NCBI GenBank assembly: GCA_949775045.1
Contig: OX459100.1
Coordinates: forward strand, 13,448,447 to 13,512,446
Length of the DNA: 64,000 nucleotides
Source of the DNA: Metridium senile
Taxonomy: Eukaryota; Cnidaria; Anthozoa; Actiniaria; Metridiidae
Reading direction: 5' to 3'
Shown one piece after another: positions 10,448 to 20,859 of the stretch. A program made the translations under genes and the position numbers. Position 1 is the stretch's first letter, and the number at the start of each line of letters is the position of its first letter. Below the pieces are notes generated by a model. The model was not told where the DNA came from. It did no database searches and was given only the letters and a program-made list of their open reading frames with translations.

Positions 10448-13260
10448 ATATTTTCCCCGACAAATTTATTAAATTTAAAAATCATGGTGAAGTACGATTA
10501 TCAAAAACAATAAAAAAAAAAGCACACAACGGCCGGTTTGATGGCCAGGCCCGAGCCGAGGTTAGTGTGTGACGTCATTATATATTTGAAAGTAAAAAAA
10601 AACCTCTAACATGGGCTGAAAAAACGGTCAAGATCACAATTGTTCAGTCTATTGGTTGATTGCACATATTAAAAAGACAATTTATTAATGCCTCGTGATG
10701 CATTCTGTTGACGAAAATATAGGTAAAACAATACCAGACATTGTTGAACGTTTAAAATAGTGCGACCTTTAATCCTCTTATTGAAAGGTTGATATTATTA
10801 AAACAATAATAGCCTCTTCGCATTCGCAACATTTTATCTAGAAATCAGGAATCACGGGACAAATAAATTCACGCACTTAAACTTAAACGAAAAACTATCT
10901 TCACAAATCAAGGAACAACACTTTAACGAAATGACAACGCATGTTTTTACGGTTGTAAATACGAAACAACAATTACAATAAAATCATTACATTTAAAATC
11001 AAATTAAAATTATAAACATCACATGTACTTTCATGAAACACGGAAAAAACTGTTTTATGCATGTTCACAGGTCTTAACAAGAACTCCTTCCCATGCTCCC
11101 TGCTTCCTGTGAATTTACCAGCGGAGAGGCATTTGACTTAATTCATGTCATATAAATACAATCCCCAAAACCGAAGAATTAAATATGTATTTTTGGAGAG
11201 AATATATCCAGCTCCAAGCCAGTGTAATGGAACAACTTGGTCTGTAGAAGGGCTTTAGTGGAATTATGATAATTAATAAAATAAATAATAAATAACTAAC
11301 TTTTTTAACGTCTCAATCTTCTAGCTGGACGCAGTGCGCCCTACTAATCGGGGAGACTCACTCACACTCACTACCTCTACGTTTGATATTTTGCACACAA
11401 CTCGGCTCACATGTTCATTTTTGCTGAGGGAGGAAAACCGGATAACCCGGAGAAAAACCCTCGTGGCATAGGAGAGAAAAACACATCAAACAAACTCAAT
11501 TCACATATAATCCATGCCCGAGCCGGGACTCGAACCTGGACCACAGCGGTGAAAGGCCAGCGCTCTCACCGCTAGGCCACCCATGCCACCCATCATAATT
11601 GGAATAAGAAACGTTTATTCACCTTCATATTAGATTACATGTATTTTTCATGGTAGGAGGAATTTAGAAATCTTTTTTTTTTTATAGGAAAACGCCATGT
11701 TTTTTTAATATTAAGAATTATTAAAATAATGAAAAAGATAATGCTAATGATGATTATCATTATTGTGCTGATGGTGGTGGTGGTAATGATAATGATAATA
11801 ATGAGTAACAACCACAAACACTCTATTTATTATACGTTTTCATAACTTACTACATTTATATGTATCTCTATTTGTAATTATGTAAATTATTCTGCCATTA
11901 TATATTGATTTCTTTTTTATTTTTTCACTTTGCATTTTGCACTGGAAGTTTTGATAGGATATAGTAAACATACTATTCTAACTGACGCTTATTGATTTAT
12001 AATAGAATCAATAAAAAGAAATAGTTTGGTGCTATAGTTTAGAGCGAAAACTTGGCACTAAAACCATGAAATAAAAACAAAATAGTTATTAACTCATTGA
12101 CGTTTCTATTAAGTGACTATTCAGTCACTATCACTCAACCAAAAAATACTTCAAAAGAAAACAGCACCTCGTTACAACTTTACTTGTCTTTGATAGTTAC
12201 TCATGAAATATTCACTAAATAAGATATAGATGCCAAGTTACATATTAGTGCTTGGTTTTAATTAAATTCAGCAGTTTTTCTAGCTACGCCAATAACAACA
12301 CGGTCATGGTTGCTTGTATAAGTGACAGAGTATTCAATTAAAATAATCTCACGAAATTCCTACCAGTTGCAGATAAGATGTTTGTTAATCCAAATCTGAT
12401 TGTAAGAATAGGCTGTGTAACGTTTTATTATTGGAAATTTTAAAAAAATCGATCAAACTTCTCGAGCTAGCTATCTATCACGCAACCATACATTTCTTAC
12501 AAGTTCCAGGCTCAAACTAGCAACAGAAAATTATATTTTGCATATTCGAAAGAAAACTTATTTATTGGAACTCTCGCTCAGTTTATGAATGTTTTCATCA
12601 TTATTCTTTCATCATTTGCTCTCTCTTCTCCTCGTTCCCCAATGTGTTGACCAAAAAGCCCGCCAAAACTGTCTTCGGAAACCGGAAGTGTTCGGCAGTA
12701 ATCATCGGATAGCTTCACATTTAGTAAAACAAAAACAAAGCCGAAGAGATATTCAAAGTGGAATTATTTTTTGCAGGATACTGGTGACGGCAGAATACAG
12801 GGCCACACACTTTAAAATCTTACCAAATTCCATGATGATCAGTACGTTGTTGATGATTTATTTGTTTGAGCACATTTCGTATGACTGTAAAAAATCTCAC
12901 GGAATGAACGCGAGCACGGCAAGGTCAGTCAAAACATTATAGAAACACCACGGTCGCTGCAAGGCATGCACACGGAATTAAACTATTCACAGTCAAATTT
13001 GCTGTAAGATTGTTAAGCTAATTTTAGTGATAATAACTGGCCATCTTAACGCATTTCTATTTAAAATTGTACAAAATGAAAACAATTCAAATTAACATAT
13101 ATACAAATGTGAGGAATCTGTTCTTATGCACCAAAATAGAGTAGTTCGGCCCCCTGCGTCACTAGGGTAACTCCCGACTGAGGGCTTTTCGACCTCCGGA
13201 TATAGAATTACAGTTTTTGTAATTTCATGTAAACTGTCATTATATTTCACATCTTAGTCT
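10448..13260 (+). repeat. Segmental duplication upstream of CniFL copy B
   Basis: The whole interval aligns with 45780-49850 upstream of pseudogene C, starting at TTTTCCCCGACAAATTTA in both and continuing into the coding region. Differences are small substitutions plus discrete insertions: the SINE at 11275-11591 only here, and the foldback element at 46853-47264 and a 1.16-kb insertion at 47314-48473 only in the other copy. A 117-codon frame at 12589-12942 has a counterpart in the other copy, but a 2-bp indel between them breaks the shared frame, so it is not a convincing gene. The block probably holds the promoter and any 5' untranslated exon. Confidence 0.85.
11275..11591 (-). mobile_element. 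tRNA-Glu-derived SINE
   Basis: Read on the minus strand, the head resembles tRNA-Glu(UUC): GGTGGCCTAGCGGTGAGAGC for the A-box side, CCTTTCACCGC for the anticodon arm and GGTTCGAGTCCCGG for a perfect B box. A central segment with GGAGGAAAACCGG and ACCCGGAGAAAAACCCTCG resembles the conserved core seen in several metazoan SINEs (Nin-DC-like, from memory). The tail is AT-rich (AATAAAATAAATAATAAA on the plus strand). Flanks ATGATAATT (11266-11274) and ATCATAATT (11592-11600) are a 9-bp target duplication with one mismatch. The paralogous site at about 46590 is empty, which proves insertion. Confidence 0.85.
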
Positions 13261-13313
13261 TGGCATGTTTTCACGACGTTAAAACTGCACTGTTTGATAT
13301 TGCTCGGTCAAAA
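13201..13313 (+). promoter_or_regulatory. Putative core promoter/5' UTR of CniFL copy B
   Basis: The final 110-170 bp before the ATG are conserved among copies B, C and D: a GTCACTAGGG motif (13157-13166), a TATA-like TATAGAA (13201-13207; TATAAAG in copy D), then TTATATTTCACATCTTAG before the leader. That last motif resembles a 3' splice acceptor, so a 5' untranslated intron is possible. Role inferred from position and conservation only. Confidence 0.45.
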
Positions 13314-15410
13314 ATGACGAACAGAAAAGGCATCGAAGTGGTGAATTCACCATCTAAGATCACTATTATTGCTTCAGTACTAATGGCGGTGTTTTTGTGT
13401 TGTGGGGAGTTAGTGCGTATTGAATTGATGTTACATGAGCAAAACACAAGACTGAACAAGATAGAGACGAAGATGATCACGTCAAACAGCAACAACATGA
13501 ATACTGCAGATATTGGTGATGACGTTTATTCAAAACCAAATGAAGAAATTGTGCGCATTAAGTTGATGTTGAAGGAGCAAAACACACGACTGAGAAGGTT
13601 AGAGACCAAGATGTCCTCGACCAACGGCAAAGATGGTCAGACTAAATACAAATTTTCTAAAACAATATCAAGATTGAAAAGAGCAACTTTAGACGGAAAG
13701 AATAAAACACAAGAAACGTTGAGAGAACAAATCACAAAAACTATTCATCAAGAAATTGGAAAAGCTTTCACAAAGCTACACTCTGGGAGGTTTTTGGGTG
13801 CAGCTTTAGGACCTCCAGGCCAACCAGGCCAGAAAGGAGAACCAGGAGCTAAGGGATCACGTGGTCCAAAAGGGAAGCAAGGGAGAAGAGGAAAACGAGG
13901 ACCACGTGGTTTTAAAGGTGGTCCTGGTAGAAATGGATCTCCTGGTCAGCGAGGTATGCCGGGACCGAAGGGGGATCCTGGTCCTTCCCTAGCAGCCCCG
14001 TCAGTGATCATTTCACCTCGTTATTTGGTAGCCAATGAAAGCCAATCCGCCATCTTGCATTGTTCTGCAAGTGGTTATCCACGACCTGTCGTTGTGTGGA
14101 GTAAAGTGAATGTTTCCATAGCAACAGACAGAACGACAGTTGACAGTAGTGGGAAACTTGTAGTGAAGTCAGTCACGCCCAGTGACTCAGGAACCTATCA
14201 GTGTCACGCTTCCAATATTCTTGGTAAAGCTCAAAACAAGGCAACAATCGAGGTGAACTATCGTCCACGACTGACTTTGACCAAAGGACCAACCTACACA
14301 AAGAAAGGAAGTGACGTCACTCTACCAACATGTCGCGTGACAGGACATCCTAAACCAAAGGTCACATGGTCCAAGTCTATTGGTTCGTTACCAACCAATC
14401 GTAGTGTTATTAATGATGGACAGCTGACTTTGTTGAGATCCAACAAAGATGATTCTGGAACATACTTGTGTAAGGCTGAAAATCTTCTTGGTTCTGTTGT
14501 CAAAGGAACATTTCTTATTGTCGTTGAGCTGCCAAGTTTTACCATCAAACCACGTTCATTATACACTGGGTTCACTGGCAAGGCTGTTTCTCTGGACTGT
14601 AGAGCTAAAGGAGACCCACAGCCAGTTATCAGTTGGAGAAAAGACAATAGTGTTCTTCCTGCAGGCAGACATGAAATAAGAAATGGTTCTTTGATTTTAA
14701 GAGACTTGAGAACAACTGATTCAGGTGTGTTTGTGTGCATTGCTACAAGCGTCGGTGTGTCTTATTCAGAAATAAGATCCAATCTAATAGTACACCCTAA
14801 AGATTGTTCAGAAATCTACAAAACTGGAGAGAGACGTAACGGTGTGTACATAGTACAACCTGACGACCAAGGCGCCTTTCAAGTCTACTGTGACATGACA
14901 ACTGACGGTGGGGGGTGGACAGTGTTTCAAAGAAGAAAAGACGGATCGGTTGACTTTTATCGTAACTGGCAAGATTACAAAACAGGTTTTGGAAACCTGA
15001 ATGGCGAGTTTTGGTTGGGCAATGACTACATTCATCGACTGACAGCGAGAACAGCATCGAGTCTGCGCGTGGATATTGGGGGCTGGGGAGGAGTTAGTAA
15101 ATATGCCAAATATGGTAGTTTTAATGTTGGTGACGAAGCTGACAAATACAGACTTAGAGTAGGTTCATACTCAGGTAATGCTGGGGATTCATTAGCATAT
15201 CATAGCAACATGGCATTTACTACAAAAGATAGAGATAATGATAGGAATCATATCAATTGTGCTGTTATTCGTACTGGTGCATGGTGGTTTGACAGTTGCG
15301 ATATTTCTAATCTTAACCATAAATATCAAGGAAACAAAGCAAAAGCAAGTGGAATAAATTGGTACTACGTATACTTTAAAACCAGTGAAATGAAAATACG
15401 ACCACGGTAA
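13314..15410 (+). CDS. CniFL copy B: membrane collagen-Ig3-fibrinogen protein, intact
   Basis: A 698-residue single-exon protein. Order: basic N-terminus (1-14), hydrophobic anchor [15 protein letters not shown] (15-30), two copies of an amphipathic stalk repeat (VRIxLMLxEQNTRLxxxETKM), a furin-like SRLKR site (about 120-124), 20 uninterrupted Gly-X-Y triplets (166-225), three Ig domains (about 226-314, 315-404, 405-496) and a FReD (497-698) with [10 protein letters not shown], a DRDND calcium-type loop and four cysteines. The ATG at 13314 has A at -3 and matches copy D; upstream in-frame codons lack an ATG. The order is that of cnidarian ficolin-like proteins, proposed pattern-recognition lectins; a type II anchor or uncleaved signal peptide would display the FReD outside the cell. 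Trimerisation through the collagen and stalk is likely. The pocket sequence (WWFDSCDISNLNHKY) differs from the other copies. Lack of introns is unusual for so many domains. Confidence 0.9.
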   Translation: MTNRKGIEVVNSPSKITIIASVLMAVFLCCGELVRIELMLHEQNTRLNKIETKMITSNSNNMNTADIGDDVYSKPNEEIVRIKLMLKEQNTRLRRLETKMSSTNGKDGQTKYKFSKTISRLKRATLDGKNKTQETLREQITKTIHQEIGKAFTKLHSGRFLGAALGPPGQPGQKGEPGAKGSRGPKGKQGRRGKRGPRGFKGGPGRNGSPGQRGMPGPKGDPGPSLAAPSVIISPRYLVANESQSAILHCSASGYPRPVVVWSKVNVSIATDRTTVDSSGKLVVKSVTPSDSGTYQCHASNILGKAQNKATIEVNYRPRLTLTKGPTYTKKGSDVTLPTCRVTGHPKPKVTWSKSIGSLPTNRSVINDGQLTLLRSNKDDSGTYLCKAENLLGSVVKGTFLIVVELPSFTIKPRSLYTGFTGKAVSLDCRAKGDPQPVISWRKDNSVLPAGRHEIRNGSLILRDLRTTDSGVFVCIATSVGVSYSEIRSNLIVHPKDCSEIYKTGERRNGVYIVQPDDQGAFQVYCDMTTDGGGWTVFQRRKDGSVDFYRNWQDYKTGFGNLNGEFWLGNDYIHRLTARTASSLRVDIGGWGGVSKYAKYGSFNVGDEADKYRLRVGSYSGNAGDSLAYHSNMAFTTKDRDNDRNHINCAVIRTGAWWFDSCDISNLNHKYQGNKAKASGINWYYVYFKTSEMKIRPR

Positions 15411-17508
15411 TTCTAATAATTACTAATAACTGTAGATTTCTTCTTCAATGGCATGTATTTCATGGCACGTTTTTGTGATGTAATCAAGTATTTGTAAACG
15501 CCTACATTGTCCATATCAGACTCTTATAAGTACATTAGGTGCTTAACCCATTGGCATTTTAGCGTCGTAAACTTCCAGTTAGTTTATTTATTTATTGGCG
15601 TCTATTTACTAGTACAGTTTTTACAACACTTGTGTGAAATCTCGCAAGCTTATTGGATGAGAGTTATGTTCAATAAGAGGACAGACACTTGGATTGGCTC
15701 CATTTATGGCTATGTACAATATATTACGTCATCGTGTAACGCAACACTTCTGCTAAGTCAAAGGAAAGTTTGCGATCTACACGAAGGTTTTTCGTCCAAA
15801 AAAGACCGATAAAAACATGTTTATGGAGAGATTATGAATGAGAAGTGACCTAATGTAAGTAGAAAATCCCAATGAATGTCACTATATATGTTTGCATCGA
15901 TTGTTTGTCATTTGTATTTTATGGAATTTTTCATCTAATTTTGTCAAATTTTCAGCTGTCGCTAGAGTTGAAACGTTTTTCAACAAAAACATGTCCAGAA
16001 ATGTTTTCGATGAAAACCATTCCTATAGTGCTTGTGTTGATGACTTTATTTGCCATTTTTATTTTAAAGCGAAAACAGATTGTGTGCTTTTGACTTGATA
16101 ATGCTTTGAATCGTATTTTTTATCATGTCCATGTTTTTGAAAGCTAGATTCTAATATGTTTTATGGTCGTTTTTGTTGTTATTTTAATGCGTTCGAACTT
16201 CACTTAGTTTTTTGAAAAGAAAATGCTATCTGTATTTGTCAATGAAAATTTAATTTTTGCTTTCATTTGTGATTGAATTTGATTATTTTCATGTGATTTG
16301 CCTTAGCATGAAGAACCTTTCCATCCAGTCTTGTATCCTGTTTTACGATTAGCTTTAAATATACGTTCATTTTAGATTAGTAATAATATTAAGCTTTTCC
16401 ATCTTCAACAAAACGTACACTCATGGAATCTAGGTAATGTATTTGCGACCAGGCCTGTATACGAATTCACCAGTTGTTAGATTTGAGCCCGTGCATTTTT
16501 GTAATGTGGCATTGTATATAAACATAAATAAAACGAAGGGAAAACCCCCAGCTCGCCGTTCATTTAACCAACATTCGCATGTATTTCGATATTTTTTTAT
16601 TTTCATAAAACAGTACGTGTCGAAGGACTTTTTATATATATTGAAAGAAGAAAATATACAACGGATTAATTGTGCAATGTTCATGTGAAACTTCTTTGCA
16701 CCTTGATATAATATAATATATACATGCTTTTTGGAAGGGAATTTAGTCGAGCTCCTTTCGCCATGGTTCGCAGAGTCGTGTTTATAACTGCGAATTTTGT
16801 TTCGACTCGTTTCGACTTGTCAGAGCTACACAGCTGGCATCACTTGTTCTTCTAGAAGAAACGAGAACTAACGAATTCGCGAAAAAGATTTAGAATGGCT
16901 TCTCTTGAGATATTTTGGACTTGAACGACGATTCAATGAACTTTTGAAGTCGTGAAGTTGACCGTCCTAAACCTATGCAAAACCCGCACTGACCAATTAT
17001 CATTTCGAGGGAGGGGAGCCACGACGCATTAAAACGACGATAATGGTGATATCATGTTGTAATTATTGTTGCATATTGATTTTTAAAAGTTTTCTGAGTT
17101 TTAGTTTCGATTTTTATGACCGAAAAATATGATTCGTACCCTACTCTACTGAGGCAGGTTTTGGTGCGCAATTTTTTTCTGTCATGGGTTATGCTAACAA
17201 CTTGAGCTTGTTAGCTTCGCGCTGATTGGCTAATTGCATTTTCTTGTATCACCTAGCTATTACAAGATAATAGAATATAATGAATGATGATAAAGAATAT
17301 ATTAAAGATTTGTTATTTACAATTCAAAAATCGACTTTATGTACATATATAAATATAAAATTGCTGAGGTTGCCACACCTTTTGATTGTTAGATCTAGAT
17401 ATCCAGATAAAGTCGAAGATAACCTAAATATGGATACTTGTGCATGTACAACATTGAACTTGATGATAGCTAGCAATGGTTCAATTAGGAGGTAAACTTA
17501 TAGTAAAA
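15411..17508. other. 3' flank of copy B and intergenic DNA
   Basis: The first 100 bp after the stop resemble the 3' ends of copies A and D. Bases about 15625-15800 match 35755-35925 (see there). CCTTTCCATCCAGTCTT at 16317 is shared with 4644. No other gene is recognised; frames around 16430-16690 on both strands lack domain character. Confidence 0.5.
15625..15800 (+). repeat. Dispersed repeat shared with 35755-35925
   Basis: Both copies contain ACACTTG, GAGCTATGTTGAATAAGAGG-like sequence, ATTACGTCATCGTGT and AAGTCAAAGGAAAGTTTGCGA in the same order, at roughly 80-85% similarity by eye. No reading frame is preserved. Probably a non-coding DNA transposon fragment. Confidence 0.6.
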
Positions 17509-20290
17509 TATATTACAACAACAAATAGACATGGAAACATAAAAATCCTTAAAGCTGTTCTATTGGTTGCAAAATAAGGCAGGTTCTGGTTTCAGTTTCT
17601 TGAACGAAGCTTATGACTACAACGGCACTAAGTAAATTTAGATAGGCTTAATCGCAGTACTATAGACAGTCCATTAAGCAAAAATCACTAATTAGTACTA
17701 AATAGCACTAGTTGGTCAATCTTCAGCATAAATGCGTGCTGTTCATTGTTATAAAATCAGTTATCATTAGTTCGAATTCAATTTCTTGGCACGGACTGAG
17801 GGGGGACCAAGTTCACAAATATTGGTCAATTCACGAGTTACATATTGGTCAATTCATAAGTTACACTCTTTTACGTGGAAGAGGCCAATAATGTTGACGA
17901 TATTTGCGACTATATAGTAGAAGCATTGCAGCATACATCTGCCCTCAAATCACCCACGCACCCATAAACAAACCGTGGGAAGACGGTGCGCTAAAATAAC
18001 TCAGCATCCGGGTGAGACGAACTGCCGCGGGCACTGCAGAACGCAAACAGCTCCAAGGAAAATTACGGGCCAAAAGAAAAGCCCTAATGGATGAATATTA
18101 TCACAACTAAGACACTCAATAGCTGATCACTTTCTTTATGCTGAAACTTTTCAAGCCTGAAGTCTTTTCCTGGCTACGTTTTTTTTTAAGGAATCGAATT
18201 GAAATCATATTAAATTTGCTTATTCTTGATTATGTTTGTCAATACATTTATTAACCATCGTTTACTATATACAATTTGCCAATATATATCTCAAAATCAT
18301 ATTTAATATTTATATTTAATATCTATATTTTGCTTTTGGAATAATACCTGTTAACAAATTTGATAATTACATATAATAATTATACTTTATAATCATATAT
18401 CTAACAATTATATTATATTTATTTAATAATCATATCTTATATATATACATACATAGCTACTTGTAACTTCTTGTAAGTTAATATAAACCATTGGCCTGCC
18501 TAGATTAGTGCTCTTACTATTTGCAGGTCGGTGGCATATCCATTACTTGTAAAGAAATGTTACTAAATAAACAAACTTGAACTTATGGCTGTAAAAGCGA
18601 TGAAATCATCACCCTGCATGAAAAAAAAAAAAACATACAAGAGGGGTGCCGGCAGGGTGGTATTGAGTCACCCCTTCTCTTTAATGTATACCTTGATTTT
18701 GTAGCGCGCATTATCGATCGACAGTCGCCTAACCAACCAACTTGGCATAGCGTACGGCATTCACTTTGAGTACTGCATCCCAGGAGAATGTACAAATATA
18801 ACACAACGGACAACATGCCATGCCAATGGTCACACTTGGATCAAGAAGATCCAATATGCATATGCTGCCTTCCTATTCAGCACCAAGTCGGCCATGCAAG
18901 TAGCAATCAACATCATCAATGACACACTGGTAGAATACGGTCTTGTGTTATCAGTGAAGAAGACCGAAACGTAGGCCATCAACTCAACAGACTACGAGGA
19001 GGAAAATCTGATAGAGCTTAACGGGACCTAGATCAAGAACTCCAAAGTGTTCAAGTACTTGAGCATGAACATTGACCCGAACAACGACTCAGCTATGACC
19101 GCACAGCGCATAGCTGCTGCATGGGGCAAGTACAGTGAGCTTAAACGCGTTTTGACTGACCATCGCATAAAAATGGGTATTCGACGTAACTTCCTACAGG
19201 TCTATTGTCGATCGCGTCTCACGTACACCGCACATACATGGGATATTAGCGAGACGAACTTGGCCAGGTTAGAGGTAGTGTGGCGTAAAATGCTACGAAG
19301 TATGATAAAAGGAGGCCACAAGATGCGCAACAGTCCACCTACGCGCAACAAGAAGGAGTCACTACGTGCTTATAACCAGCGCATCGGTAAACAAGAGTGG
19401 GACTACGCATATACCTACAACAACGATGACATCTACCGCATCACCGGTGCTGGTCGTCTGGACGATTTCATCCGGAAACAATCGATGCGTTGGCTCGGTC
19501 ATGTGGTCCGCATGGAAAATTTCATGCCACAGAAAGAGATGCTATTTGCTAAGAATCAGCGTAAATACACACAAGATCGCTGGCTTAAAATCGAAAAATG
19601 GACGGGCCTAGACAGAGGCCAGATCAGGTTGATGATGATGAAGAAGAATGAATTTCACAGCTGGTTCGACGTTTGGGCCGGACCAGCTACTCCCAACAGC
19701 TAGCCGTTTATCGAGCATATAAACTAACATATGTAAAACTAGTATATTTTACCAACATATATAAGATTGGAAACGAAGAACTGCCAGAGCATTACTTGAT
19801 CATTTAAATAATGGTTTGTGATGCGTTTTGCTGAAGAAAAATAGTTGGAACAATACAATTATTGTGCTGAACGTTTAAAATAGTGCGACCTTTAATCTTC
19901 TTTTAGAGATGTTGGTCTTTTATCTTTGTGAGTTTTATCTAGAAGAAATTCACGCATCAAACGTACTTTCACCAAACACGGATAAACCTGTTTTATCTTC
20001 ACAAATCACGGAACAGCATTAACGACAAGAAAACGTATGCTTCTATGAGTGTAAATGACAAACGACAACACGGATAAACCTTTTTAATCTTCGATGATTA
20101 CCGATTGTGACAAGTAGAACTCTTTCCTGTTACACTACCAAACAAAACACAATCAGTAAGCAAAACCCAACGTTTCATTTTTCAACTATCTTAAACACCA
20201 GTCAGAGACATTATGAAGTTGCCAATATGCAGAATCACTATAATCGAAACTCTGTGAATAATTTTAAAAAGGCTAATAATATATATGAAA
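17509..20290 (+). repeat. CniFL upstream block, copy 2 (orphan, LINE-interrupted)
   Basis: 17509-17850 and 19769-20290 align in order with the block upstream of gene D, including TATTACAACAACAAATAGACATGG, the CACTAATTAGTACTA stretch and TTTAAAATAGTGCGACCTTTAATC. About 1.9 kb between them carries a decayed reverse-transcriptase gene. The block stops before the promoter-proximal part and no CniFL gene follows, so it is a second orphan upstream region. Confidence 0.75.
18620..19703 (+). pseudogene. Non-LTR retrotransposon reverse transcriptase relic
   Basis: The conceptual protein shows RT motif order: RGVPAGWY..TPSLFNVYLD (18640-18700), then YAYAAFLFSTK where functional enzymes have YADD (about 18857-18890), then a 218-codon open stretch (19047-19703) with FKYLSMNI, SRLTYTAHTWDIS, VVWRKMLRSMIKGG and DDFIRKQSMRWLGHVVRME, the usual C-terminal region of LINE polymerases. 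In-frame stops at about 18665, 18973 and 19030 and loss of both catalytic aspartates make it inactive. A 3' tail-like AATAAACAAACTTGAACT at about 18565 may belong to another retroelement copy. Clade not assigned. Confidence 0.8.
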
Positions 20291-20341
20291 AAAATTACTC
20301 GAATTTGATTGGCTTAGAGCAGTGCAGTTCAAATGTAACAC

Positions 20342-20378
20342 AGTGCAAAAAAGTGTAACAGTGCAAAAAAGTGTAACA
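20342..20378 (+). repeat. Short tandem repeat, AGTGCAAAAAAGTGTAAC
   Basis: An 18-bp unit is repeated twice exactly with partial copies on each side, about 150 bp upstream of the second Crypton relic. Confidence 0.7.
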
Positions 20379-20513
20379 AGTGCAAATTACAAAAATTTGC
20401 TTATGATTGGCTAATAAACAATAGAAAAATATTTTAACCAATCAGATGAAAGATTATGATGACGAGAAATTTGCGGAAAATTTGAAGCAAAGTTGACATC
20501 CGAGAGGGAAAGA

Positions 20514-20859
20514 ATGGCAGCCATTTTGAATGAGAAGAGTTTTTGTAATGCTTCGGATTTTGTCATTGAAGAACTAAAAAATAGCTCAAAAAAACGAAAA
20601 ATACTAGTAGGAACTTACGTCGTTTTGGCTTAATGTATATAAGAAATGGTGTGAAAAGAGGAATATAACGACGTCAATAGATTTTTTTTAGCCGCAAACT
20701 TCTTTTATTTACCGTTTCGTAACGAGTACAATTGTTAAAAGAGAAGGACTTCAACTAATGAAGAAAGTACATAAAAAGTCTACAGTAAATCCAAACGTCC
20801 AGTCAAGCAGTCGTCGAAAGCGTCGATATTTCATTGACAGTGATTCAGATTCAGATTAA
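20514..20859 (+). pseudogene. Crypton-type recombinase relic 2 (internally deleted)
   Basis: From the ATG, MAAILNEKSFCNASDFVIEE reads into an N-terminal recombinase-like helix region. After a shift of frame, WLNVYKKWCEKRNITTSIDF follows, then a stop. After a large internal deletion the last codons (SSRRKRRYFIDSDSDSD, stop at 20857) resemble the acidic tail of relic 3. The catalytic core is absent. Together with 6006-7012 and 26761-27155 it shows that related Cryptons inserted repeatedly. The assignment rests on remembered similarity to cnidarian DUF3504 proteins. Confidence 0.6.

Noticed and set aside
11520..11591. tRNA-Glu gene
   Set aside because: The B box and anticodon arm are good, but the 5' acceptor arm is degraded and the copy sits in a SINE with a target duplication.
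12589..12942. 117-codon frame upstream of CniFL copy B with a counterpart at 49215-49505
   Set aside because: The duplicates differ by a 2-bp indel that breaks the common frame, and the similarity extends equally into non-coding DNA.
13260..13313. N-terminal extension of CniFL copy B (and 56225-56248 for copy D)
   Set aside because: It would need a TTG start; the shared ATG followed by TNRK is in a good context in all copies.
14294..15057. Minus-strand frames antisense to the CniFL Ig and FReD regions
   Set aside because: They recur opposite each copy because the sense strand is conserved; they are shadows.
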